Origin: Ignavibacteria bacterium UBA961
Lineage (GTDB): Bacteria; Bacteroidota; Ignavibacteria; Kapaibacteriales; UBA961
Assembly (NCBI GenBank): GCA_002293005.1
Contig: DBCJ01000113.1
Coordinates: forward strand, 1-6,319
Reading direction: 5' to 3'
DNA length: 6,319 nucleotides
In this document: in pieces, positions 1 through 6,319 of the stretch
Layout of the letters: each line of letters begins with the position of its first letter
Position numbering within the stretch: position 1 is the first letter of the stretch
Translations under genes and position numbers: made by a program
The notes under the pieces: model-generated
The model's database searches: none
What the model was told of the DNA's origin: nothing
What the model saw: the letters and a program-made list of their open reading frames with translations, nothing else

Positions 1-228
1 TGCAGGAAAACCGATGGGTCGATATGCAGTTGGAAATCCATTTGCGGTATATGCATGAGTTTCTGCCAAACGTAAAGCATGCTCATGATAATCGAGTGCA
101 TCGGATTGAGGAATTGGTGAAACCACAATCGAAAGAATGACATGCGCGATGAATCCCAATGCACCAATGAGCATTAGATTTCTTATGAATTTGTGATCAT
201 ATCGAGAAAACAAAAATTTCATGGGCAT
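1..228 (-). CDS. N-terminal fragment of a GT-C membrane glycosyltransferase (GT39/ArnT/PMT_2-like), cut by window edge
   Basis: The minus strand is open for 76 codons from the ATG at 228 to base 1, with no stop. The product starts with a short basic segment (MPMKFLFSRYDHKF). A hydrophobic helix follows at about residues 18-36, then an acidic loop reading SDALDYHEHALRL and then TANGFPTAYRPIGFPA. A cytosolic basic end, one helix, a loop with Asp43 and Asp46, and a YRP-x-GFP-type stretch is the usual opening of bacterial GT-C enzymes of the GT39/ArnT/PMT_2 class. In that family the first periplasmic loop carries the catalytic acid, and the enzyme moves a sugar from a polyprenyl-phosphate donor to lipid or protein at the periplasmic face of the inner membrane. 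Donor and acceptor cannot be told from this fragment. The second ATG (222) is an equally possible start. No Shine-Dalgarno precedes either, and a hairpin ends 8 bases upstream of the first. The gene follows porV on the same strand. Another multi-pass membrane protein with a similar first loop remains possible. Confidence 0.72.
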   Translation of the reverse strand, partial: MPMKFLFSRYDHKFIRNLMLIGALGFIAHVILSIVVSPIPQSDALDYHEHALRLAETHAYTANGFPTAYRPIGFPA

Positions 229-236
229 GAATGAGA

Positions 237-268
237 AACAGGGAAATACCGCGAGGCATTTCCCTGTT
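237..268 (-). terminator. Hairpin between porV and the glycosyltransferase gene; possible intrinsic terminator or attenuator
   Basis: Bases 237-247 (aacagggaaat) and 258-268 (atttccctgtt) are perfect inverted copies, giving an 11-bp stem around a 10-base loop. In minus-strand RNA the hairpin starts 22 bases after the porV stop codon. It ends in GUU followed by UCUC, which is only a weak U-tract, so termination may be partial. The plus-strand side has no T-run, so the element fits minus-strand transcripts better. It lies 8 bases before the next gene's ATG, where a ribosome site would be expected. It could therefore end the porUV message, lower read-through, or affect translation of the downstream gene. 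The structure is directly visible; the function is inferred. Confidence 0.5.
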
Positions 269-290
269 GATGATCTACAAAGAATGATGC

Positions 291-1376
291 TTATGGAATA
301 TTACCAATCAGCGAGAAGCGCATGGTATTTCCTAGAGGATGATTTTCTTCTGTTGGAATCACGAAGCTGAAATCAAGATTGAATACATCATAGCGAATAC
401 CTGTACCAACCGTGAAGAATTTTCTGTTACCGATTGATGCCGGTTCAGAAAAGTATCCACCGCGCAATGCAACAACTTGTTCATACCAATATTCTACACC
501 GAATGATGTTTCTATACCACCTCTTTCCCAAGCGGTGACAAAAGAAGTTGGAATTGGATCATTCACCAAACTATCGCGACGTACAAGCAATTTTGCCATA
601 TCGAAAGCAAATGTCAACTTATTGAATTCATCTTCGAGAACTGTAACTGCCGTTCCGATGCGAAGTGTTGTTGGGAGTGGATCCGATACATTGATATAGG
701 TAACTTTCGGACCGATATTCGCGAGATTGAAACCGAGACCGAATTTATCGCCGAGGTCAAGTCCGAATAGATCGAGATTGGTAGGTCTCCAAAGCATGCC
801 CAAATCAAATGCAAGACTTCGACCGATACCATCACCTGTTCCTGTTCCTTGTGCATTTACGGGGGCACCAAGATTTGATTCAATGTATTTTATCTGAAAT
901 CCCGCACCGATGTCATCTGCTATCAAAGTTCCATAGCCTACACCAAGTGCATATTCAAAGGAACGAAATGTATTGAGCACTTTACCGCTGAAGTCTGTTC
1001 TTTTGAATTCACCTAAATTCATGAGCATGAAATTGGCATTTATTGTCCCTTCGAGTGAAGGCACATATTGACTATAAGCTGCATGTGCATAGAATAAGTC
1101 AGCATTGAATTGTGGCAACCATTTGGCATAAGCCAAAGCGACTTTTTTATCATTGGATTTTGTGGTTGCCGGAACTTGAAAACCAAGTCCACCGACATTC
1201 CAATGTGTTGCATAAATATTGTCCCCCAAACCTGTTCCGGTTTCCCCCATACCATTCGCCCTTGAATCAGGCGAAATTGTGATGAAAGGCACAGCCGCCT
1301 GCCCAAAGATCGATACTGTTCCGCTCATCAATGCCAATGCAATCACGATGCTTTTGGCCACAATTGAGTTCTTCAT
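291..1376 (-). CDS. porV: T9SS outer-membrane shuttle protein PorV (LptO)
   Basis: PorV is a FadL-family outer-membrane beta-barrel of the type IX secretion system. It binds cargo leaving the SprA/Sov translocon and carries it to the PorU sortase (attachment complex PorU-PorV-PorQ-PorZ). The sequence shows a Sec signal peptide (MKNSIVAKSIVIALALMSG, probable cleavage near GQA/AVPF). The family-typical mature N-terminus follows: AVPFITISPDSRANGMGETG, then an HWN motif. The rest is alternating barrel strands, and the C-terminal block has LRGGYFSEP, GNRKFFTVGTGIRYDVFNLDF and NTMRFSL, which are hallmarks of PorV. The last residues are GNIP rather than the common terminal aromatic. I chose the ATG at 1376 (361 residues) because it gives a standard basic signal-peptide start and has GGA 7 bases upstream. 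The ATG at 1388 in the same frame would add MEYV. The gene begins 42 bases after the porU stop with no terminator between, so co-transcription is likely. The adjacent porU-porV order is known from Porphyromonas. Confidence 0.93.
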   Translation of the reverse strand: MKNSIVAKSIVIALALMSGTVSIFGQAAVPFITISPDSRANGMGETGTGLGDNIYATHWNVGGLGFQVPATTKSNDKKVALAYAKWLPQFNADLFYAHAAYSQYVPSLEGTINANFMLMNLGEFKRTDFSGKVLNTFRSFEYALGVGYGTLIADDIGAGFQIKYIESNLGAPVNAQGTGTGDGIGRSLAFDLGMLWRPTNLDLFGLDLGDKFGLGFNLANIGPKVTYINVSDPLPTTLRIGTAVTVLEDEFNKLTFAFDMAKLLVRRDSLVNDPIPTSFVTAWERGGIETSFGVEYWYEQVVALRGGYFSEPASIGNRKFFTVGTGIRYDVFNLDFSFVIPTEENHPLGNTMRFSLIGNIP

Positions 1377-1418
1377 AACATATTCCATTCTATCAGTGAT
1401 ACTTTGTTTCTATTTGAG

Positions 1419-4400
1419 TTATTGCGTGACAATGACTTTTCCGTGCAATGTGGTGCCCGGTCCATTTTGTTCTTTTACATGCATGACGCAAAGATAGACT
1501 CCCATGGGAACCGGTGTTCTTTGCATATCCGTGCAATCCCAGCGATATGTCCAGGTATGCAATTCTTGTTTTTCAAGGGTTTCTTTTTTCATCAATCGAC
1601 CATTCATGTCAAAAATACGAATTTCAGCTTCTGTGGGAAGTGATTGATTATGAATAAAGCCAATATTCGCAAATTGATTTGTAGGATTTGGATAGACAAA
1701 TAATCCTTCGGTTATCAAGTTAGAGTCATTGTCTGCTAATCTGAAATATGTTTCGGTTTCAGAATAATTATTCCAAATGTCCCATGCTCTCACGCGCACG
1801 GAATTCGTTCCTGTCTTGAGATTAAAAATGCGCTTTTGCGCCGTGCCTCTCCGTGCATCGGAAAGATCTGCTTGATATTCCGCGGTGAGGTCCACCGGAA
1901 TTCTGTCGGAATTAAACCAAGCTTCTATATTATGTCCGATACCCGCACCTGTTGCATTTATTGCCGTATTATCCGAAAGATCCACAATCAACAGTGGATT
2001 TCTTCTTACAAGATTACCCGGTTGAAATGTTCTATTGTCCAAATAAATTGCAATTGTTGGTCCATCAGTGTCAGGCTCTGATATTGATTCAATACCTCCT
2101 ACTTTGAACCCTCTCGTGCTTCCTTTTGCTGTCACATCATCTTGTGTATAGGCAAAGCCGAGCATTCTACCGCGTTTATTGGTGAAGCCGATATCTTTCG
2201 GAACAATGAATGAACCTATAAATTGACCATTCTTGACAGCAAATGTACTTCTTGCCAAAACATTGCCTTGCTCATTGATTGTATGTGTCACATTATCGAT
2301 TGGATCCTTCACTTTGAGTTCAATATCGCTGTCCTTTACAGTTACAAGAACTGTACCATCAAAGGTATCATCCACGGAATAATTGGAAGCAAGTCTGACT
2401 GAACCTGTAACCGTCACTTTTTGCAATGCTTTGATATTGATGATGGAAGAATCCGGAATCGTAGGATCTTCATCCACGAATCTCATATTGATGCTATCAA
2501 ATGTTATGATATCATTCGGCATCTGCAAATGCAATGCTGGATCACCAAGAATCAAATATTTTTCATCATTGTCGCCAAAGAGTTCTTGTTTGGTTTTATA
2601 CATGGCTTCGCCGATGGATATATATCGACCCATTGTATCGCGTGAGAACAGATAGCGATAAAATCTATCACATATCACTGCATTCTCTCCGGAATACACA
2701 AGCCTTGTCGCGGCAAAAACACCGATTGCTCCACCTCTTTCACTTCTCAATAAATCTTCGGCTCCTGATTCACGCTCTGCATCATCGAAGCGGGCAAAAT
2801 CACAAGTGGCGGCAGTGAGAAAAAAGAGTTTGTCTTTATTCAGCATTTGCGGGATGGTGGTCTCTTTTTCAAAGATGCGCTCATGTGCCCAGAGTCTTGG
2901 ACTTCCATGTCCGATCCAATTCAAAAGAACAGCACCATTATTGTTTATCTCAGAAAGTAGATCTTGTGTGACTGTTGGTTTTCTACGACCATTCGACACA
3001 ATTTCCGCGGGGTATTGAGCAAGATAAATTTTCTTCAAAATCATGTCTTCAGGAATTGCATCGCGGGCTAATCCTTCCGATTGACTCGTATGTTGCGTTC
3101 CTTCTGAACCAGATCCGACCGGCCCATCATCTGCAACCAGACATACTGTTTGTTGCCATGTGCCTTTCACCAATTCTTGTTCATAGTGTTTGATTTTTTC
3201 AACAAGATAATTTCCATTATCATTGGAGAGAACCGGCATGCGACCCATGATGATGTCGATCATTCTATCCTTACCTCGCAGACGAGCAAAATAGTCATCC
3301 ACGCAAGCAGAAACTGTTTCTCTATAATATTGCGGGATATCATCTGTTTGATAAGTCGGGATATAATTTGGAATCGTGACTTGTATATTTTTATAGTCAT
3401 AATGTCCATCACCCCAGAACATCATATACTTTGGTTTTTTTGTCCAAGAATTCACTGCATGTGCCGCATAATCTCTGATTGCTGTGATATCCTGCATGCC
3501 GCAAGCGAATTCAGTGTAAATGTCATTAGTAGTGACAATCTTCACTGAAACTCCTGTGGATTCTCTATACTCTTTATATTTCGTTGCTGATTGAATAAGA
3601 TCCTGATGCGTGATCAATAACATGTCCGTACCTTCATTGTCAATGCGCAAGCCGGTGGGTGTGATCGATTTGATTGATGGATTTACAAATGTCCCGGAGA
3701 TAAAATATCTGCGTGGTTGCAATGATGTTTCATTTACTCTGAACACATAAATACCACCTGTTGTGGACACATTTTCCAGTAATTGTGGATGGCGTGGATC
3801 CGTGACGTCAAAACCTAGAATTTCCTGAGAAGCAAATCTTGACACATTATATTCTGTTCCACCATTTCTCTTCACATCTGAAAATACTTCGAGTTGATTA
3901 TTCGATGCAGTAAGTGTTCGAGGATAGAGTATTTCAAACCAATCAACAATTGCTGTTGAAGCAATGCCACCTTGTGGACTTTGATAGGAGAATCGTAATA
4001 CGGAACGATTGTCTTGAGCTATTGCGCTTGAAGAGATACTTACTTCACGCAATGGCGTTCCGATTGCTTCGGTATAATTATAGTAATTATTGAATGGATT
4101 CGTGCCAGGGATAGTGACAGCATCGATTTGAATATTCTGCTCACTGACAGTGAGTTGTCCATCGGACTTTGTTTTGCTAACAACTTTGTATCGATATACT
4201 ACTGAATCAATTCTCGCAAAATCCGTAAGCAAAGTCGTAAATGTTCTGGGAGAAATTGATTCAATCGACTTACCAAACCACACTCTTCCTGATGGTGCTG
4301 AGAATGCATTCATCAATTCTTCTTCATTGAATGTGCGAGACATGAATGTTGAAGGTCTGAATTTCACTGAATCATTTGTAATCGCGGGAATCGCTTGTGC

Positions 4401-5501
4401 GCGTAATCCGGCAGCACCACCAATGGTAATCAAGTAAGAAGATTCTTTGTCATAAGGATGTGTGAAATGTCTGAAATCAAGGTTCTTTCCTGCTTCATCT
4501 GTATCCAATCGAAAACCTTTTGCATGTTCGCCATAGAAATAAATGGCATCGAGTTCGCCATCATTATTTGTTTTGACAATGATTGGCTGTTCGGACATTG
4601 TATTTGCCAAAGCTGAGTCAATATTTTCGGGTAGCATTGTGCCACCGAGACCGAATACTTTTATTGTCGCGATCTGATCCTTTCCAACATTGATTCCTGC
4701 CGATGCGAGTGCTGATTTATCCAATTTGTAAATGCCCTGTTGATTGACATTCACCTTTGCCCATGGTCCATTGAGTTTCAATGTCTTTGGAATGATTTTG
4801 GCAAATGCAGACTGCTTATCAACTAACCAAGATCTTGTTTCATTATGGTTTGCGGATACATCTATATCATCAAAACCATCCGCGATTATCGAGGAATTCA
4901 TATTGGTTGGATTGAAGATCACAGTGCATTCAATTGTCTTGGGGATTTCTAGTATTCCTGTGATGGCATTTACTCTCAGAGCTTTGATATTCAGATGTGC
5001 GATATGCCTATTACGAGCAATTCCTGAATAGGTGATTTCAGCCCAATTGGTTTTGTCTTCGATTGTATAAAGGGCTTCATCAATTCGATGAATGAAACCT
5101 GAGATATTCTCTGAATCTTTTACAAGTGTGGGAACCGGTGATATCAAACCTTGGATTTTTTGAATCATTCCGGTTTTACATGAGTACAATGAAAAATGCT
5201 GTTCACCCGGTACTGTGAGAGGAATTGAGTAGACAATTTCTGAGGGAGATCCTGGATTTCCCTTTCTGATTGCATGTTTTATTTGCGGGAATATCGTTGT
5301 TTGACCATCAACTGTTTGTATTGTGTCATATCCAATGATTTCGACTTTCAAACGAACAGTGAACTTTTTCAAATCTGATTGAATGATGGCGCTCTTTGGA
5401 AGTCCCTGATTGGCCTGCATTCCATTCGAGATGAAAATGCACAGCATGCAAACAATAATCCCCTTGATCATGGTCATTGTATGTATTGCTGACTGTGTCA
5501 T
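1419..5501 (-). CDS. porU: T9SS C-terminal signal peptidase/sortase PorU (peptidase family C25)
   Basis: PorU is the cell-surface protease of the type IX secretion system. It cuts the C-terminal signal from cargo and links the cargo to surface lipopolysaccharide. Domain order in the 1360 residues: a signal peptide with K13 followed by a hydrophobic core (GIIVCMLCIFIS), cleavage probably near QA30; a gingipain-propeptide-like N-terminal region to about 190; a segment from W247 (PWAKVNVNQQGIYKLD) typical of PorU; the C25 catalytic domain at about 625-990; Ig-like modules including DTDGPTIAIYLD (D1146) and GIGHNIEAWF; and a type A sorting domain from about 1266 (YPNPT, P1271) to the end (MGVYLCV, GKVIVTQ). 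The catalytic pair is visible: His865 in NWIGHGS and Cys900 in TAATCDF, 35 apart, close to the 33 of RgpB. The protein is longer than Porphyromonas PorU (about 1158). It is the first gene of the minus-strand cluster, with porV next. The start at 5501 is fixed by a strong Shine-Dalgarno; Met9 and Met11 would give a shorter n-region but have no such site. The reading frame is intact. Confidence 0.95.
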   Translation of the reverse strand: MTQSAIHTMTMIKGIIVCMLCIFISNGMQANQGLPKSAIIQSDLKKFTVRLKVEIIGYDTIQTVDGQTTIFPQIKHAIRKGNPGSPSEIVYSIPLTVPGEQHFSLYSCKTGMIQKIQGLISPVPTLVKDSENISGFIHRIDEALYTIEDKTNWAEITYSGIARNRHIAHLNIKALRVNAITGILEIPKTIECTVIFNPTNMNSSIIADGFDDIDVSANHNETRSWLVDKQSAFAKIIPKTLKLNGPWAKVNVNQQGIYKLDKSALASAGINVGKDQIATIKVFGLGGTMLPENIDSALANTMSEQPIIVKTNNDGELDAIYFYGEHAKGFRLDTDEAGKNLDFRHFTHPYDKESSYLITIGGAAGLRAQAIPAITNDSVKFRPSTFMSRTFNEEELMNAFSAPSGRVWFGKSIESISPRTFTTLLTDFARIDSVVYRYKVVSKTKSDGQLTVSEQNIQIDAVTIPGTNPFNNYYNYTEAIGTPLREVSISSSAIAQDNRSVLRFSYQSPQGGIASTAIVDWFEILYPRTLTASNNQLEVFSDVKRNGGTEYNVSRFASQEILGFDVTDPRHPQLLENVSTTGGIYVFRVNETSLQPRRYFISGTFVNPSIKSITPTGLRIDNEGTDMLLITHQDLIQSATKYKEYRESTGVSVKIVTTNDIYTEFACGMQDITAIRDYAAHAVNSWTKKPKYMMFWGDGHYDYKNIQVTIPNYIPTYQTDDIPQYYRETVSACVDDYFARLRGKDRMIDIIMGRMPVLSNDNGNYLVEKIKHYEQELVKGTWQQTVCLVADDGPVGSGSEGTQHTSQSEGLARDAIPEDMILKKIYLAQYPAEIVSNGRRKPTVTQDLLSEINNNGAVLLNWIGHGSPRLWAHERIFEKETTIPQMLNKDKLFFLTAATCDFARFDDAERESGAEDLLRSERGGAIGVFAATRLVYSGENAVICDRFYRYLFSRDTMGRYISIGEAMYKTKQELFGDNDEKYLILGDPALHLQMPNDIITFDSINMRFVDEDPTIPDSSIINIKALQKVTVTGSVRLASNYSVDDTFDGTVLVTVKDSDIELKVKDPIDNVTHTINEQGNVLARSTFAVKNGQFIGSFIVPKDIGFTNKRGRMLGFAYTQDDVTAKGSTRGFKVGGIESISEPDTDGPTIAIYLDNRTFQPGNLVRRNPLLIVDLSDNTAINATGAGIGHNIEAWFNSDRIPVDLTAEYQADLSDARRGTAQKRIFNLKTGTNSVRVRAWDIWNNYSETETYFRLADNDSNLITEGLFVYPNPTNQFANIGFIHNQSLPTEAEIRIFDMNGRLMKKETLEKQELHTWTYRWDCTDMQRTPVPMGVYLCVMHVKEQNGPGTTLHGKVIVTQ

Positions 5502-5506
5502 TGATT

Positions 5507-5513
5507 CTCCTTA
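5507..5513 (-). promoter_or_regulatory. Strong Shine-Dalgarno of porU
   Basis: The minus strand reads TAAGGAG, then AATCA, then ATG. This is a near-perfect anti-16S complement at 5-base spacing, and it decides the porU start at 5501 over the in-frame Met9 and Met11. Such a strong site is noteworthy because many Bacteroidota initiate translation without Shine-Dalgarno pairing, and porV and the two flanking genes have weak or no sites. Confidence 0.8.
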
Positions 5514-5793
5514 CAAAATGTACATGGCATGGGATGAATGCTGTTCCAGTTGTCAGACCGATTAATATAGGATAAAGTTCCTCGGTCTTGGTGCTTTCAT
5601 GTCCAACCAAGTGTTAAAAGACATGTATCGTAAGAAGAATAGGCAGTCGCAAATGATGTGGAACAGAATCGCATGCAAATTACCATGCAATGTTTTCACT
5701 CACAAAGGAAAAATTTATGCCAAACTCCTAAAAACGCCATTTCAATTGATAAGTAGCAATTATGAAATGTATAATCAACACTCTTTATCACAT

Positions 5794-5811
5794 CACACTT
5801 TCGAAAGTGTG
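5794..5811. repeat. Perfect 18-bp palindrome (candidate operator, or terminator-like hairpin)
   Basis: CACACTTTCGAAAGTGTG is its own reverse complement, centred on TTCGAA at 5802/5803. The half-site ACACTTT occurs again at 5835-5841, exactly 40 bases to the right and overlapping the candidate -35 of the exporter gene. Position in a divergent promoter region and perfect dyad symmetry suit a dimeric regulator. Alternatively, as plus-strand RNA it forms a 7-bp stem with a UCGA loop, followed by CAAG and a run of five U, which resembles a weak intrinsic terminator. No gene ending here on the plus strand is visible, which favours the operator reading. Confidence 0.5.
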
Positions 5812-5839
5812 CAAGTTTTTCCTCACTTGTCCTGACACT

Positions 5840-5871
5840 TTTGGCAGGGCATGTCCAATTTTGTAAGTTTA
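5840..5871 (+). promoter_or_regulatory. Putative promoter of the LysE-type exporter gene
   Basis: TTTG at 5840-5843 and TAAGTTTA at 5864-5871 are separated by 20 bases. The Bacteroidota primary sigma consensus is TTTG near -33 and TAnnTTTG near -7, so only the last base of the -7 box departs. The same stretch also reads as TTGGCA (5841-5846), a 17-base spacer, then TAAGTT, a poorer sigma-70-type match. Transcription would begin near 5877, about 40 bases before the gene. This is a consensus match by eye only. Confidence 0.4.
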
Positions 5872-5917
5872 CATCACTAAATAAGCTACCTTCAGGGGTT
5901 AGCCCCATGTTTTACTG

Positions 5918-6319
5918 ATGAGGCATGTGTTTCTGCCTATGATAATCTCTCTACTCATTGGCATTGCTGTCGGTTTTGTACTAGCCATTCCACCCGGTCC
6001 GGTGGGAGTGTCTGTCATACGCATTGCTTTGAATAATGACAAGAGAGGTGGCATACTCATCAGTATTGGTGCGTCTTTGATGGATGTTCTCTACTGTTTG
6101 TTGGCCATGCTGTTCACAACGGCAGTATTCGGTTCAGTTCAGTATTTTTTCGATGAATATCCTTTCGCGATGCTTTTGTTTCAGGGTTTTTGCGTAGCAG
6201 CAATGTTCATTTTTGGGCTATTGCAATTCAAAACTCCAAAATTTTCTTCTCAAAGCCCGGAAATGGCTAATAACATAGCTGTTTCGCCATTAAAACGGTT
6301 AATGGAGCGATTAAAGCAT
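5918..6319 (+). CDS. LysE/RhtB-family amino acid exporter, N-terminal part (cut by window edge)
   Basis: The frame is open for 134 codons to the last base. The product starts MRHVFLPMIISLLIGIAVGF and continues VLAIPPGPVGVSVIRIALNN. A first helix with spaced glycines followed by IPPGP, then R-x-AL and a G-x-x-x-S-x-G-A-S-L-x-D stretch, is the signature of the LysE translocator family. These are small inner-membrane exporters of amino acids or related metabolites, usually about 200-210 residues with six helices. Here the first three helices are visible (about residues 8-27, 42-65 and 75-95), followed by a hydrophilic linker typical of the loop between helices 3 and 4. The substrate cannot be predicted. 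Start candidates are ATG 5918, GTG 5927 and ATG 5939. None has a well-spaced Shine-Dalgarno (GAGG at 5920-5923 is too near the GTG and far from ATG 5939), so I took the longest; an upstream stop lies at 5900-5902. It is transcribed divergently from porU. Confidence 0.82.
   Translation, partial: MRHVFLPMIISLLIGIAVGFVLAIPPGPVGVSVIRIALNNDKRGGILISIGASLMDVLYCLLAMLFTTAVFGSVQYFFDEYPFAMLLFQGFCVAAMFIFGLLQFKTPKFSSQSPEMANNIAVSPLKRLMERLKH

Larger units (their letters stand above)
5514..5917. other. Divergent intergenic region between porU and the LysE-type exporter gene
   Basis: About 400 bases with no convincing gene on either strand. The short open frames here (about 70-95 codons) lack recognisable family motifs, signal peptides and good ribosome sites. 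The region holds the porU ribosome site at its left end, an 18-bp palindrome at 5794-5811 and a promoter-like pair at 5840-5871. It also has a 7-bp tandem-spaced repeat CATGCAA (5672-5678 and 5684-5690, 12-base period) and a 9-bp direct repeat CATGTCCAA (5598-5606 and 5850-5858). A 6-bp inverted repeat CTTGGT/ACCAAG lies at 5587-5592 and 5606-5611. Both divergent promoters must lie here unless transcription comes from farther away. I could not identify a clear minus-strand promoter for porU; TATATT at about 5566-5571 on that strand has no good -35 partner. Confidence 0.6.

Noticed and set aside
3150..3548. 132-codon plus-strand open frame antisense to the porU catalytic region
   Set aside because: Shadow of a conserved coding region; no start signal and no plausible product.
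4066..4092. AT-rich inverted repeat TAATTA-TAG-TAATTA inside porU
   Set aside because: It comes from a run of Asn and Tyr codons (NNYYNY) in the coding frame, so no separate function is needed.
5514..5522. TACATTTTG on the minus strand as a Bacteroidota -7 box for porU
   Set aside because: It abuts the Shine-Dalgarno, so transcripts would start inside the ribosome site, and no TTTG lies at the right distance upstream.
5326..5610. Minus-strand open frame overlapping the porU start
   Set aside because: It is out of frame with the well-supported porU N-terminus and its Shine-Dalgarno, and its product is not protein-like.
5599..5835. Plus-strand open frame of 78 codons in the intergenic region
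   Set aside because: No recognisable motif, no ribosome site, composition like translated non-coding DNA, and it runs through the 18-bp palindrome.
5598..5858. 9-bp direct repeat CATGTCCAA (5598-5606, 5850-5858) as att sites or an operator pair
   Set aside because: A 9-bp match within 400 bases is not far from chance, and no integrase or mobile gene lies between the copies.
5696..5908. Minus-strand open frame of 70 codons in the intergenic region
   Set aside because: Overlaps the exporter's likely promoter and the palindrome, and shows no family features or start signals.

Overview
The window looks like a chromosomal segment from the Bacteroidota/Chlorobi superphylum. It encodes two core parts of the type IX secretion system (T9SS), which is confined to that group. 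Base composition is moderately AT-rich and fairly even. I see no insertion sequence, tRNA, rRNA, CRISPR array or other sign of recent transfer. I cannot place the organism more precisely. The strong Shine-Dalgarno of the first gene is unusual for classical Bacteroidota, so a deeper lineage such as the Ignavibacteria/Kapabacteria side is possible, but that is inference.

Layout: the left three quarters reads on the minus strand as a probable operon. It starts at 5501 with porU, a 1360-residue C25 (gingipain-like) cysteine protease/sortase with its own C-terminal T9SS sorting domain. It continues after about 40 bases with porV, an outer-membrane beta-barrel (291-1376). After a 62-bp gap holding an 11-bp-stem hairpin (237-268), the 5' end of a third minus-strand gene begins at 228 and runs off the left edge. 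Its 76 visible residues look like the N-terminus of a GT-C (GT39/ArnT-like) membrane glycosyltransferase.

To the right, about 400 bp of apparently non-coding DNA (5514-5917) separates porU from a divergent plus-strand gene. That gene encodes a LysE/RhtB-type exporter and is cut by the right edge. The intergenic region holds a perfect 18-bp palindrome (5794-5811), a second copy of its half-site 40 bp away, and a plausible Bacteroidota-type promoter for the exporter.

How the genes work together: from work on Porphyromonas and Flavobacterium, PorV collects cargo proteins from the T9SS translocon and presents them to PorU. PorU removes their C-terminal signal and attaches them to surface lipopolysaccharide or releases them. 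The glycosyltransferase could act in the same envelope compartment, but nothing here shows a direct link. The exporter appears unrelated. I found no convincing undescribed system. The points most worth checking are the regulatory elements and the cysteine-bearing sorting domain of PorU.
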